A stretch of DNA of 64,000 nucleotides, taken from the NCBI RefSeq assembly GCF_031127875.1, contig NZ_JARXIA010000024.1, positions 36,149 to 100,148 on the forward strand. The letters run 5' to 3'. Below, one piece after another: positions 18,297-27,333 of this stretch. Source of the DNA: Pelagicoccus sp. SDUM812005. GTDB taxonomy: Bacteria > Verrucomicrobiota > Verrucomicrobiia > Opitutales > Opitutaceae. The translations under genes and the position numbers were made by a program. Under the pieces are notes generated by a model. It worked only from the letters and a program-made list of their open reading frames with translations, had not been told where the DNA came from and did not search any database. Every line of letters starts with the position of its first letter. The stretch's first letter is position 1.

Positions 18297-19025
18297 ATGA
18301 TCGCCTCAGTCAGCAGCGCCAGCTTCGCCTCCTACGGCAGGTCGAGTCACTCCCAAGGTGACCGCTCTTCCGACGCGTTCCGCGCCCCTGACGAAGAGCT
18401 CGACCCGAAAGACGCTCTCAGAAACGCCAAGCAGAAGAAGACAGAAAAGGAAACGGCCGCCAATCCGCAGCAGCTCGACGAGGCGGAAAAGAAGCAGGTC
18501 GAGGACCTCAAAAAGCGGGACGCCGAAGTCCGCGCCCACGAGCAGGCCCACATGGCCGCTGCCGGCAGCCTCGCTCAAGGCGGCCCCAACTACGTTTTCC
18601 AAATCGGTCCCGACGGACGCCAATACGCCATCGGCGGGAGCGTCAAGATAGACACCTCCCCCGGCAATACGCCCGAGGAAACCGCTCGCAAGGCCCAACA
18701 AATTCGAGCCGCCGCCCTCGCCCCAACCGATCCCTCCGGCCAAGACCTCAAGGTGGCCGCAGCCGCCGCGAGCATGGAAGTGGAAGCTGCCAGCAAGGAA
18801 GCCGGAAAAACGGAAAAGGACTCCCCTAAATTTGGCCGAAGTTCCGACAGCGACACCGACGGACCGCGCGGCGAGATCACTTCCTCCCGCCAAGTCTTCT
18901 CCGCCTCGCACAGCGACAGCGAGCAAGGCGAAACCGGCGACGGCGACTCGCGCCCCCGCCCCAACGCCTACCAGATCCAAGCCGCCCAACGCTACCGCAG
19001 CCAACAAGCTCCGGCAGGATTCTAG
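18297..19025 (+). CDS. SprA-family putative zinc metalloprotease
   Basis: A 242-residue protein. A Ser/Lys/Glu-rich N-terminal half leads to DAEVRAHEQAHMAAAG. The HEQAH motif (81-85) is a zincin-type HExxH. This is followed by YVFQIGPDGRQYAIGGSVKID and a helical Ala-rich segment ending near residue 170, which together match the SprA-related family. The C-terminal 70 residues are low-complexity. Family members are putative metalloproteases of unknown substrate. No signal peptide is seen. It is convergent with the DUF4126 gene. Confidence 0.8.
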   Translation: MIASVSSASFASYGRSSHSQGDRSSDAFRAPDEELDPKDALRNAKQKKTEKETAANPQQLDEAEKKQVEDLKKRDAEVRAHEQAHMAAAGSLAQGGPNYVFQIGPDGRQYAIGGSVKIDTSPGNTPEETARKAQQIRAAALAPTDPSGQDLKVAAAAASMEVEAASKEAGKTEKDSPKFGRSSDSDTDGPRGEITSSRQVFSASHSDSEQGETGDGDSRPRPNAYQIQAAQRYRSQQAPAGF

Positions 19026-19029
19026 CCGC

Positions 19030-20250
19030 CTAGATCAGGGCCTGCTTCTTCAGCCCCGAACGGAAAGCGCCTCGATACATCCAGTGGTTGATCAATGCCA
19101 TCAGCGGCACCGCGACGGCGCCGGCCACGGGAACCAGCTGCAGTAGCGCCAAAACCAGCAGGAGCAGACGAACCAACCACTTGGTCACGAAGCCCTTGCT
19201 CCACGGAAGGTAGCGACGGTAGGGAGCCACCAGCTGGATGCGGTAATAAATAACACCTGCGATCAGTCCGAGCAAAGGCACCAGGCCCAAAGCCGCCGAA
19301 ACGATCAAAACCTTCGGCAAGCGAGCGTCCACCGTCTTGAAATACTGCTCGTTGACCGCCTTGTCGCCAAAGATGGCCACCCCATCCTCCTTGCAGACGA
19401 TGTCGGCTCCACGCCCCTTCACCTTTTCACCCGACTTGGGCGAACGCTTCAGCTCGATCAGGCGCACCTTCTGGGCCGTCGGGTCGCTTTGCTTCTCTTC
19501 CAGCATCCCTCCCAGACAGCCGAGGGCCACCGGATTTTCGTTCGGAGTATCGCAGTTCAAGCAGGCCGTGGCGAAGCAGTGGATTTTCGTCTGGCACTTC
19601 GGGCACTCGATGCGAGCGGCCTCCATCTTGCCCTCGTGACGCTTGCGAATCAGGTAGAGGACTCCAAAAACGACCCCGTTGAGCAGCACCACCGCAGCCG
19701 GAATCGCCAACAGCACCCAGACCCCGAAGGTCGCCCAGATCTCCTCGCACCAGCTGATGAACTTTCGCATCCCCAGCGAATCGTCCTCGTCCGCCTCGCT
19801 CAAAATGCCCACCACCCCGTTGCGCGTCATGGTGAGGAAAAACGTCAAACCGCCGGAAATGGCAGCCGGGATGGAATCCCAGAATCCTGCCTGGGAAACC
19901 AAGTCGCCCACCACTTCCGCGTCAGCGGCGCTGAGCAACCCATAGCTGGTCGCCGCCGAAAGTCCCGTCTTCGCGTACACCAAGCCCTCGTCCAGCAGCT
20001 CCCGAATCTCTGGCGAACGTTCCGCCAGCATTTCCGCCAGCGCCAGTGCCCCCAGGCTCCAAACGACGGCCGGATGGGTGAACCAAGTCGGCGCGTCCGA
20101 CATCTTCTGCACGAACTCGATTTTGCCCAACCAAGGCACCAAGTGCCCGTACTTCATGGCAAAGGCGGCGGCAAAGGCGGGAAGGAAGGCGCGGGAGGCG
20201 AAAAATCCGGAAAGACCGGTAGCGTAGAGCAGGCTATTGATAAATTCCAT
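19030..20250 (-). CDS. DUF4126 membrane protein with internal zinc ribbon
   Basis: A 406-residue polytopic protein. The N-terminal about 190 residues match DUF4126 (SGFFASRAFLPAFAAAFA, VVWSLGALALAEMLAERSPE). After a membrane segment and RKRHEGKMEAARIECPKCQTKIHCFATACLNCD comes a four-Cys zinc ribbon (CPKC ... CLNC), a soluble region, and two or three more membrane segments with a basic C-terminus. A domain order of DUF4126, zinc ribbon and C-terminal hydrophobic domain is unusual. It could link a membrane carrier to a nucleic acid or protein partner, but no function is known. Confidence 0.75.
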   Translation of the reverse strand: MEFINSLLYATGLSGFFASRAFLPAFAAAFAMKYGHLVPWLGKIEFVQKMSDAPTWFTHPAVVWSLGALALAEMLAERSPEIRELLDEGLVYAKTGLSAATSYGLLSAADAEVVGDLVSQAGFWDSIPAAISGGLTFFLTMTRNGVVGILSEADEDDSLGMRKFISWCEEIWATFGVWVLLAIPAAVVLLNGVVFGVLYLIRKRHEGKMEAARIECPKCQTKIHCFATACLNCDTPNENPVALGCLGGMLEEKQSDPTAQKVRLIELKRSPKSGEKVKGRGADIVCKEDGVAIFGDKAVNEQYFKTVDARLPKVLIVSAALGLVPLLGLIAGVIYYRIQLVAPYRRYLPWSKGFVTKWLVRLLLLVLALLQLVPVAGAVAVPLMALINHWMYRGAFRSGLKKQALI

Positions 20251-20301
20251 CGAGGCCGAAGCTGCCCGCTTCCTCAGCTTTTGCCAATGCGAATCTGATC
20301 G

Positions 20302-20568
20302 CTAAGCCTTGGCAGACAAGAGGCTGCCCACAGTGGCCTCCCCCATGAGCGCGCCCTGCTGATTGTAGCCGCGACGGTGGTCCACCATGCGATTCAGCTT
20401 GGCCCGAGCCACCTTGAGCAAGGTGTCCTGCGAGATGTTTACCGACTGCCGACTGCGCGAACGCTCCTCCGGCGACTCGTAAGCGCTGCGCCCACGCGAA
20501 TCCCGAGCGAAACTCTCGTCCCGCCCATAGGCAACTCGGTTCACAGGTATAGCGCTATCAAAAGACAT
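20302..20568 (-). CDS. Small polar protein of unknown function
   Basis: An 88-residue frame with an Arg/Ser-rich N-terminal half (DSRGRSAYESPEERSRSRQS) and a helical C-terminal half (SQDTLLKVARAKLNRMVDHR) ending LLSAKA. No family recognised. It sits between two minus-strand genes, 51 bases before the DUF4126 gene, and has its own AT-rich upstream region containing an inverted repeat. Reality is supported by position and by its ordered composition rather than by homology. Confidence 0.5.
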   Translation of the reverse strand: MSFDSAIPVNRVAYGRDESFARDSRGRSAYESPEERSRSRQSVNISQDTLLKVARAKLNRMVDHRRGYNQQGALMGEATVGSLLSAKA

Positions 20569-20572
20569 CTAC

Positions 20573-20608
20573 CTATTGTTTTAGCGCATTGGCCTAACAA
20601 AACAATAG
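20573..20608. repeat. Inverted repeat CTATTGTTTT/AAAACAATAG
   Basis: Perfect 10-base arms (20573-20582 and 20599-20608) around a 16-base loop, five bases upstream of the start codon of the 88-residue gene. TATAGCGCTA-type copies flank it at 20548-20558 and 20611-20620. This is one of the few AT-rich islands here and may hold the promoter and operator of that gene or be a transcript leader hairpin. Confidence 0.5.
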
Positions 20609-20679
20609 AGTATAGCGCTCAATTTACTAAGTTTTCTTAGGTTCTAGCCGCTAAGGTCGCCAAAACCTAAATATAAACC

Positions 20680-21261
20680 CTAGGCTTTCGAGCAAATCTC
20701 TCGCAGGCGCTTGGCGATGGCGTTGGCGTTGAAGTCGCTGCCTCGGCCGTCGAAATGGATCCCGTCCGGACGCGTGGAGTCCGCTCGCGAGGCCGCTTTC
20801 ACGATTCCGTAGAGATCGACCACCGCAACTCCCAACATGCGAGCCACCGCTTTCGCCTCTTCATTATAGAGCGAGATCGTCTCGTTGTCGTAGCCAAACT
20901 CATCCTCTCCCTGCACATGGCGAGCGTCGACCGGAGGCATCGTCACCCAAACCGGAGTCGAAGTGGTCTGCTCGAGCACGATCTTCAGGATGCAACGCAC
21001 GTTGCGGGCAAACGTGGTCAATGGAACCAGGCGCTCGTTCTCGCCAAAGCAAATCTTGCGAGTATCCAGGATTCCCGAGGCGAAAACCGCCATCTCCGGC
21101 TGGCGCGGCAGCACCCAATCCTTCACGCCCAACAAATGGTCCACGGAAGTCCCCACGACCTTGGGAGCGAGCCAGAGCTCGGCCTCCGCCTTCAGAAGTG
21201 CGGCCAACACCGGACAATAGTCCGAGCAAACCTCGTCGCCTAACATCACAATTCGTTTCAT
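20680..21261 (-). CDS. SGNH/GDSL hydrolase-like protein lacking the catalytic Ser
   Basis: A 193-residue protein with a GDSL-like plan. Block I is IVMLGDEVCSD, where the nucleophile position of GDS is occupied by Glu. Block V is RPDGIHFDGRG, which keeps the Asp-xx-His pair. Intermediate blocks (FASGILDTRK, VWVTMPPVDARH) are recognisable but weak. Loss of the Ser predicts a non-hydrolytic or altered activity, unless a nearby Ser or Cys (C12, S13) serves instead. No signal peptide. It follows the RapA gene by 55 bases on the same strand. Confidence 0.65.
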   Translation of the reverse strand: MKRIVMLGDEVCSDYCPVLAALLKAEAELWLAPKVVGTSVDHLLGVKDWVLPRQPEMAVFASGILDTRKICFGENERLVPLTTFARNVRCILKIVLEQTTSTPVWVTMPPVDARHVQGEDEFGYDNETISLYNEEAKAVARMLGVAVVDLYGIVKAASRADSTRPDGIHFDGRGSDFNANAIAKRLREICSKA

Positions 21262-21316
21262 GACCTATCGGATTGAAGAAAAAAAGCTAGCGCGGCAGCG
21301 GCCCGCTAGCAACTCA

Positions 21317-24178
21317 TCAGCTTGGCTGAAGCCCATCGACTTCGCCCTCCACCACCAAACGCAGCGAATCCAAGCGCAAGCGGGCCTCGTCGATCGCTTC
21401 CCGCACGCCCGCAAGCTCGGCCTTGGCGATCGCGATCTCCTCCTCGCTCACGTTGTCGTTGATCTTTTGCAAGTCCTCCAAGCGCTCGATCTCCGACTCC
21501 AAGATCTTCTTGGCCTTCGACTTGGCAGCCGTCTTCAGGCTCTTGGCTCGCTTGTTGGCGATCTCCTCGGCGCCGCCGATCATCGCCTCCAAAAACTCGC
21601 GGTTGAAACCGGGACGCTCCAGAAAACGGTTTACGTCGCCCGGCTCCAGATTCTCCTCGGCCCATTCCAGCGGCCGCTCCTCGGTCAAGTCGTTGCCGCG
21701 AATATCCACCACCACGCGAATCGGCGTGGGCGACAGGAACCGGTCCACGTGCAAATGCGAAAGCGCCACCGTTTCTACGACGAAGACAACTTCCACGCTC
21801 AAGCCCGGCTCATCGCTTTCGTGTAACGAAAAAGCCGATACGCCCTTCTCGGAATTCACCAGCAAGTCGATCGAATCGCCCACCAAGGAATGGTCCGGAG
21901 TGATGAAGGTCATGTCCTCGCGCGTGATCGCTCGCTGACGCTCGAAGGTCGCCAAGGCTCCCTCCGCCGGAAGCGAGGGGAAGGACTCCACGTAAGCATG
22001 CGAAGGATCGAGGATCACGTCCCCGTCTTCCTGCTCGTCAACGCGAACGCCGTAGAAATCCAGCAAGTCGTACAAGAAGGCCTTCAGCTTCGAATCATGC
22101 TCCGCCGCCCGAACCTTTTTCACCACATCGTCCGCGACTGCCGCGTCGAAAGAATTCAGCTCCAGCAAGCGGTCGCGCCCTTTCGCCAAACGAGCCGAAA
22201 TTTCCTCCCGAAAAACCTGCGTCTCTTCGATAAACGCTTCCAGCTTGTCGCGATTCGCCTTCTTGCTCTCTCCGTATTCAATAGCCAACGACACCAGAGC
22301 TTCGCCAAATTTTGCCAGGTACTCGTTTCCGCCGTGCACGCAGCTCTCGAAGCCATCAAGCCCCTGGTGACACCACTCCGCAATACACTCCTGCGGCGAG
22401 CCGACCACATACGGCACGTGAATCTGAATCGTACTTGTTTGTCCAATACGGTCGAGACGCCCGATGCGTTGTTCCAAAAGCCCGGGATTGATCGGCAAGT
22501 CGAAAAGCACCAGGTGATGGGCGAACTGGAAGTTGCGCCCTTCGCTCCCGATCTCGGAACAGATGAGCAACTGAGCTCCGTCCTCCTCCGCGAACCAAGC
22601 CGCATTGCGGTCGCGCTGCACCAACTGCAGCTCCTCGTGAAACAGGCCAACGTTGATATTGAGCACCTCCTTCAAGGCCGCATCGAGCGCGATCGCCTTC
22701 TGGCGGGACTTGCAGATCAACAGCGTCTTCGCCCCCTTGCGCGCCTTCAGGAAGGAGACGAGCCACTCCAAACGCGGGTCCCCCTTGAAGTTGTAGCGAA
22801 TGTCCGACTCGCTGTTGGAAGTCTCCGCTTGCAGCTCCCGCACCAGCTTCGCCAGCAAGACCTTGTCTCCTCCGCTCTTGAGCGGCGCCGGACAATACAT
22901 GCGCTTGGGAAAGCCTTTCATATTGGCCCGCGTGTTTCGGAAGACCACCCGCCCCGTGCCGTGCTCGTCCAGCAGCGCCTTCAGCAAAGACTCCCGAGCG
23001 CCCTTCTTCTTGGCGGCCAAATCCTTGAGACGCTTCTTCAACCCCTCCCGGTCGCGATGGAAAATCTCCTGCAGAGCCGCTTCGTCGGCAGCGTCCAAAG
23101 CTTCCTGATCGATGATCTTCCCAGCAATCTCCGCCACGCGTCCGAAGTCGGCAACCTCCTCCTGGAATGTATCCAAATCCGAATACCGATCCGGATCCAG
23201 CAAACGCAAGCGGGCGAAGTGGCCCGCCAGCCCGAGCTGGGTTGGCGTAGCCGTCAAAAGCAGCAGCCCCGGGCTCTTCTGCCCGAGCGCTTCCACCAAC
23301 TGGTACTCCTTGCTCGCTTCCTCGGGCGACCACTCGAGGTGGTGAGCCTCGTCCACGATCACGATATCCCAGCCAGCGTCTATCGCCTGGGCGCTGCGCA
23401 CTTCGCTATGGGCCAAGTAATCCACGCTGCAAAGCACCAGCTGTTCGTCGAGGAAGGGATTCTCGCCGCCGTTGCTGGCCTCTAGGGCGCGGCAACGGGC
23501 TTCGTCGAAAATGCCGAACCAGAGCCCGAAGCGGCGCAGCAACTCCACGAACCACTGGTGCACCAACGCTTCAGGCACCAAGATCAACGCCCGCTGGGCT
23601 CGGCCCACCGCTCGCAGGCGCTGCAGGATCAAGCAGGCTTCGATCGTCTTGCCCAAGCCGACCTCGTCCGAAAGCAGGACTCGCGGCAACTGGCGGGAGG
23701 AAACTTCCTTCAATATATAGTACTGGTGCGGGATCAGGTCCAAACGGCCGCCGAAAAATCCCCTCAGCTCGGAGCTGCGCAGCTCGTTCTGCAACTGCAA
23801 GGCCCGCTGTCGAAGGTCGAAGACCTCGTTGTCGTCCACCTGCCCCGCCATCAAGCGATCCTGCGGATGGTTGAAGCTTCCCGCCGCTACCAGCTCGTCC
23901 TCGCAAATCGACTGCCCCCCGCCCTTGTAGGTCACCAAGCCATCCGCATCTTCCAGAGCTTCCACCGTGAAGGAAACGCCCGACTTGGAATTCACCCGCT
24001 CGCCTTCGCGAAAAAGCACGCGCTTGAGGACGGACGCGCCTGCGGCGTAGATGCGGCGTTCGCCCGATGCCGGAAAGCCCAAGGTGACGCGAAAACCGTC
24101 CACTTCCTCCACAATTCCCAAACCGAGCTCCGGCTCCGGTTCGCTCACAAATCGTTGACCTACTACGTACTTGTTCAT
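21317..24178 (-). CDS. rapA: RNA polymerase-associated SNF2 ATPase RapA
   Basis: A 953-residue protein, close to the usual RapA length. Order: an N-terminal Tudor-like region (GQRFVSEPEPELGLG, 1-100), helicase core with DEVGLGKT (171-178) and DEAHH (276-280), TATPTQ, and the C-terminal helicase half with SEIGSEGRNFQFAHHLVLFD and RIGRLDRIGQ. A RapA C-terminal domain ends in a coiled coil of Ala/Lys/Glu (about 890-940). It recycles RNA polymerase after transcription. The start at 24178 (MNKYVVGQRF) matches the family; the longer frame to 24415 adds 79 unrelated residues. It is divergent from cheV. Confidence 0.95.
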   Translation of the reverse strand: MNKYVVGQRFVSEPEPELGLGIVEEVDGFRVTLGFPASGERRIYAAGASVLKRVLFREGERVNSKSGVSFTVEALEDADGLVTYKGGGQSICEDELVAAGSFNHPQDRLMAGQVDDNEVFDLRQRALQLQNELRSSELRGFFGGRLDLIPHQYYILKEVSSRQLPRVLLSDEVGLGKTIEACLILQRLRAVGRAQRALILVPEALVHQWFVELLRRFGLWFGIFDEARCRALEASNGGENPFLDEQLVLCSVDYLAHSEVRSAQAIDAGWDIVIVDEAHHLEWSPEEASKEYQLVEALGQKSPGLLLLTATPTQLGLAGHFARLRLLDPDRYSDLDTFQEEVADFGRVAEIAGKIIDQEALDAADEAALQEIFHRDREGLKKRLKDLAAKKKGARESLLKALLDEHGTGRVVFRNTRANMKGFPKRMYCPAPLKSGGDKVLLAKLVRELQAETSNSESDIRYNFKGDPRLEWLVSFLKARKGAKTLLICKSRQKAIALDAALKEVLNINVGLFHEELQLVQRDRNAAWFAEEDGAQLLICSEIGSEGRNFQFAHHLVLFDLPINPGLLEQRIGRLDRIGQTSTIQIHVPYVVGSPQECIAEWCHQGLDGFESCVHGGNEYLAKFGEALVSLAIEYGESKKANRDKLEAFIEETQVFREEISARLAKGRDRLLELNSFDAAVADDVVKKVRAAEHDSKLKAFLYDLLDFYGVRVDEQEDGDVILDPSHAYVESFPSLPAEGALATFERQRAITREDMTFITPDHSLVGDSIDLLVNSEKGVSAFSLHESDEPGLSVEVVFVVETVALSHLHVDRFLSPTPIRVVVDIRGNDLTEERPLEWAEENLEPGDVNRFLERPGFNREFLEAMIGGAEEIANKRAKSLKTAAKSKAKKILESEIERLEDLQKINDNVSEEEIAIAKAELAGVREAIDEARLRLDSLRLVVEGEVDGLQPS

Positions 24179-24405
24179 TCGGCGGGGTAGCTTGCGTGAA
24201 ACATCCGAAAAATCTATGCGAAATCCCACAACTTGCGAATTCTTCGCGAGGCCATCCCGAGAATTACGCGCCGCCCACAGGGACATAACCCTAGAATCTC
24301 GATTTTCTCCCTTAAAAAAAACGGCTCCCAGCCGATGAAAACAAAGGCGGACTCCCTCCCGGCTCCGCTCCGCATTCCCCACCCCACCCAGAACGCTCGC
24401 TCCCC

Positions 24406-25377
24406 ATGGCAACACTCAACAGCTCACGCGACTCGATCCTGCTCGAGTCTGGCACCAACGAAGTCGAATTCATAGAATTCTTCCTCGGTTCAGTCAGCTA
24501 CGGAATCAACGTTTCCAAGGTCCAGAGGGTGCTCGCCCGAGCGGGAGTGGAAATCACCGGAGTCGCCCAAGCCCCCTACGGCGCCATTGGCATGATCCAT
24601 ATCCAAGAGCAGCCCATCATGCTCATGGACCTGAAGATGTCGCTCGGCATCCCCTTCGACCCCGAGTCCATCGACCACGAGCGCCAGCTCATCCTCGTCA
24701 CCACCTTCAACAAGCAAACCACCGCCTTCCTCATCGACGGCATCTCCAAGATCCACCGCACCTCCTGGGAAAACTTCGAGCCGCTCAACGAAAAGGTCAC
24801 CAGCGAAGGGGCCGGCGGCTACTCCACCGGTACCGTCACCTTCGACGACAACATCATCGTCATCCTCGACCTCGAGCGCCTCATGCTCGCCCTCTTCCCC
24901 TCCTCCCACGGAAACATCGGCGTGCTCGAGTCCGTGGAATCCCGCCCGGAACGCGCCGCCGTGCGCATCCTCTACGCCGAAGATTCCAAGATGGTCCGCG
25001 GCATCACCGAAGACATTCTCAACAGCTCCGGCTACGTCCAAGTCGACTCCTTCGAGAACGGCGAGGACGCCTACAATTTCCTCCAGAAACGCATCCGCGA
25101 AGGCGACTTCGACGGCCTCGGCCCCTACGACCTCGTCCTCACCGACATCGAAATGCCAAAGATGGACGGGCTCACCCTCTGCCGTCGCGTCAAAACCGAA
25201 GCCTGCTCCGAGACCCCGCCGAAAGTCGTGGTCTACTCTTCGCTCATCAACAAGGAGATGGCCCTCAAGTGCATTTCCGTAGGAGCCGACGCCCAACTGG
25301 CCAAACCCGACGTTCGCGAAATCGTGGACCTGATCGACTCGCTCTGCCTCGAGGCTCCCGCGAACCTGGAAGCCTAG
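24406..25377 (+). CDS. cheV: Chemotaxis coupling protein CheV (CheW plus response-regulator receiver)
   Basis: A 323-residue cytoplasmic protein. A CheW domain (about 20-170) carries FFLGSVSYGINVSKVQ and the usual two-lobe pattern. A receiver domain (about 185-312) has acidic E192/D193, phosphoacceptor D247 in LVLTDIEMPKMDG, S278/S279, and K300 in AQLAKPD. CheV couples chemoreceptors to CheA and its receiver tunes adaptation. It is an orphan here: cheA, cheY and receptors are not in the window, but two CheX-type genes lie within 9 kb, suggesting a dispersed motility or twitching control set. Confidence 0.93.
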   Translation: MATLNSSRDSILLESGTNEVEFIEFFLGSVSYGINVSKVQRVLARAGVEITGVAQAPYGAIGMIHIQEQPIMLMDLKMSLGIPFDPESIDHERQLILVTTFNKQTTAFLIDGISKIHRTSWENFEPLNEKVTSEGAGGYSTGTVTFDDNIIVILDLERLMLALFPSSHGNIGVLESVESRPERAAVRILYAEDSKMVRGITEDILNSSGYVQVDSFENGEDAYNFLQKRIREGDFDGLGPYDLVLTDIEMPKMDGLTLCRRVKTEACSETPPKVVVYSSLINKEMALKCISVGADAQLAKPDVREIVDLIDSLCLEAPANLEA

Positions 25378-25393
25378 CCGGCCGCCGCGCCGC

Positions 25394-26386
25394 TCAAACC
25401 CGCGCTGCGCCGACCACCTTGCGGGAGGCGTAGTCCCAAAAGACTCCCGACTCCGCGTCGACCTTGAATCCCCCCAGCCAACGCTCGGGAAAGGAACCGC
25501 CCAAATAGTTTCCCCGCCCCTCGAGCAAGGCTTCGCCACGCTCCGTCAAGACGAGCTCCTGGGCATCGAAGGCCTCGAAGGCCAAATCGCGCGGCGGACA
25601 CAGGAACGGCTTGCCAGAAGCCGTCTTCAAAAGCGGATCGCTGCCCGAGCATAGTCCGTCCACCAAGGCCCAAAATTCCCAATCGATGCGAAACGGCGGC
25701 GCTTCCGTCGCTTGGACCGCCGCGAAAAGCGACCGCGGCGCCCGTACGCCCAAACGCACCGCGTCCAAAGTCTGCGCCTGGCTGATCGAAAGCCCGTTCT
25801 CCTGGCTGGGCAACTCCTGCAGCCAACGAGCCAGTCCCGCCGCCAAGGATTCCAGCCCCTCGATCGACGCTCGCTCGAGCGCCGCCTCCACCGCGAAAGG
25901 ATCCGGACCGGATACCGCGTCCCACGCGATCGCGTAGATGGCGTGCACTCCCGCCGGGATCGTCTCCGCGACCTTGGCGATTTCCAGCAAAGCTCCGTCA
26001 CCAAAAACAGAAAGCGGCCCGTCGACCTGCATCAGCTTCGCCTTGGCCTGCTCCAAGATCGGCCGTTCGCTCAACCAACCCAAGATCTGGGCCAACTGCA
26101 GCTGGTCGGTCAGGCTCCCTCCAAACAGCAGGCAAACGTCCTCGCCCGATTCGAAGGCGGATGTCAGCTCCATGTTGCGGAGCTTGAAGTCCTCCTCGAC
26201 GATATTGTCCTCGTCCCAATGGGCCGCCGCGTAGGCGAAGGAGCGAGCGTTGGCGAAAGCTTCCAAATCGTTGCCGGCAAGCAAGCGCCCGAAAGCGAGC
26301 GGGTCCTGCCACGCTGTCGCCTTCACTCGGTCGTCCGCCCTTTCCAGAGCGTTCACCGTCGCTACTTCATTTGTAAAAATCCGCAT
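25394..26386 (-). CDS. Conserved protein with DUF1835-like N-terminal half
   Basis: A 330-residue cytoplasmic protein. Its N-terminal part resembles DUF1835 by pattern: AWQDPLAFGRLLAGND, HWDED and FGGSLTDQLQLAQILGWLSE. The remainder is helical and acidic with no motif I recognise. The family function is unknown. It is convergent with cheV (17 bases between stops) and lies on the same strand as the downstream CheX-type gene, but the 116-base gap to it argues for separate expression. The family call is moderate only. Confidence 0.6.
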   Translation of the reverse strand: MRIFTNEVATVNALERADDRVKATAWQDPLAFGRLLAGNDLEAFANARSFAYAAAHWDEDNIVEEDFKLRNMELTSAFESGEDVCLLFGGSLTDQLQLAQILGWLSERPILEQAKAKLMQVDGPLSVFGDGALLEIAKVAETIPAGVHAIYAIAWDAVSGPDPFAVEAALERASIEGLESLAAGLARWLQELPSQENGLSISQAQTLDAVRLGVRAPRSLFAAVQATEAPPFRIDWEFWALVDGLCSGSDPLLKTASGKPFLCPPRDLAFEAFDAQELVLTERGEALLEGRGNYLGGSFPERWLGGFKVDAESGVFWDYASRKVVGAARV

Positions 26387-26502
26387 CGGTCTGGCAATAG
26401 GTGTGCCGAATCCCCCTCTTCGTCAAATCCGATTTCCAGTCTGCAGGACTGCAAACCGCGCTCGCGAACCCACGATTGCCGCCCCGCGATGGCGCTCCCT
26501 CC

Positions 26503-27036
26503 CTACTCGCAGCAAAAATCGATCATCAACTGGCTGCCAAACCCCTCGAAAGTATACTGGCTGCGAAAGCACATGGCCGCGGTATCGACCTTCATGCGCC
26601 TGTTCTTCAAGACCTTCGGAGTGGTCAGGGCCAAATTCGGATACCACTTGGTAAGCCCGCCTTTGACCAGCCCTACCATCATGTTTCCAAGTTCCCCTAG
26701 CGTATCTTGCAGGGCCTCTTCGCTATCCCCTTCCAGCCAGTCGAGACTGGGCAGGTCAAAGAGCTTCAAAGCGAAACGCTCCGCCGCCGCCTTGGGCAGC
26801 ACCAGCATCACCTTGCCGGAAGCATCGCCGACCCAACTTACCACGATCGCGTACAGTCCGTCCGCAATCGGCAGGCTCGTGAGCAGGTCGCCCTCGGGGT
26901 TCTCGATCAGGCAAGATCGCTCCTTCCAGGTAACGTCCTCGCCTACCATGGAGTCGAATACGGTCACCACCGCTTCCCTAGCTAAATTGTCCAGTCGTTC
27001 CGTCGGTATGTTTTCGGTAGGCATGCTTTGATTCAT
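26503..27036 (-). CDS. cheX: CheX-type chemotaxis phosphatase domain protein
   Basis: A 177-residue protein. DTLGELGNMMVGLVKGGL provides the CheC/CheX/FliY phosphatase pattern D-x3-E-x2-N (D111, E115, N118), with a Pro 22 residues later (P140). CheX homologues dephosphorylate CheY-P or regulate related receivers. Beta-strand pairs GLYAIVVSWVG and GKVMLVL fit the fold. A basic, Cys-containing C-terminus follows (MCFRSQYTFEGFGSQLM). Partner receiver proteins are not adjacent except CheV, two genes away. A second CheX-type protein occurs at 33155-33676. Confidence 0.82.
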   Translation of the reverse strand: MNQSMPTENIPTERLDNLAREAVVTVFDSMVGEDVTWKERSCLIENPEGDLLTSLPIADGLYAIVVSWVGDASGKVMLVLPKAAAERFALKLFDLPSLDWLEGDSEEALQDTLGELGNMMVGLVKGGLTKWYPNLALTTPKVLKNRRMKVDTAAMCFRSQYTFEGFGSQLMIDFCCE

Positions 27037-27333
27037 TCGTTGGGGTACTTTGCTAGGCGGATTCGGACAAAATCAGCGGATAAACTCTAATCGGCACCCG
27101 CAGCCGCTTCTGAACAGCTCCCCGCATATGCTGCGTAAAAACCCTCAAAACCACCAAAAAGACCCGGGAGCTTGGAATTTCCACCCCAGATAAAAACCGC
27201 GCTCTCCATGGAGGGAGAAAGAGGATTTTACTTAATGACGGCCTTAGTTGCGCCGAAGAGAAAGAGAGGTGTAATAATCGGAGGCACGAACACCCGAAAG
27301 CTCCTGATACCACCTAAAGCAGCAACTCCTCAA

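Noticed and set aside
21890..23485. A 531-codon plus-strand frame opposite rapA
   Set aside because: Shadow of RapA codons with no recognisable domain.
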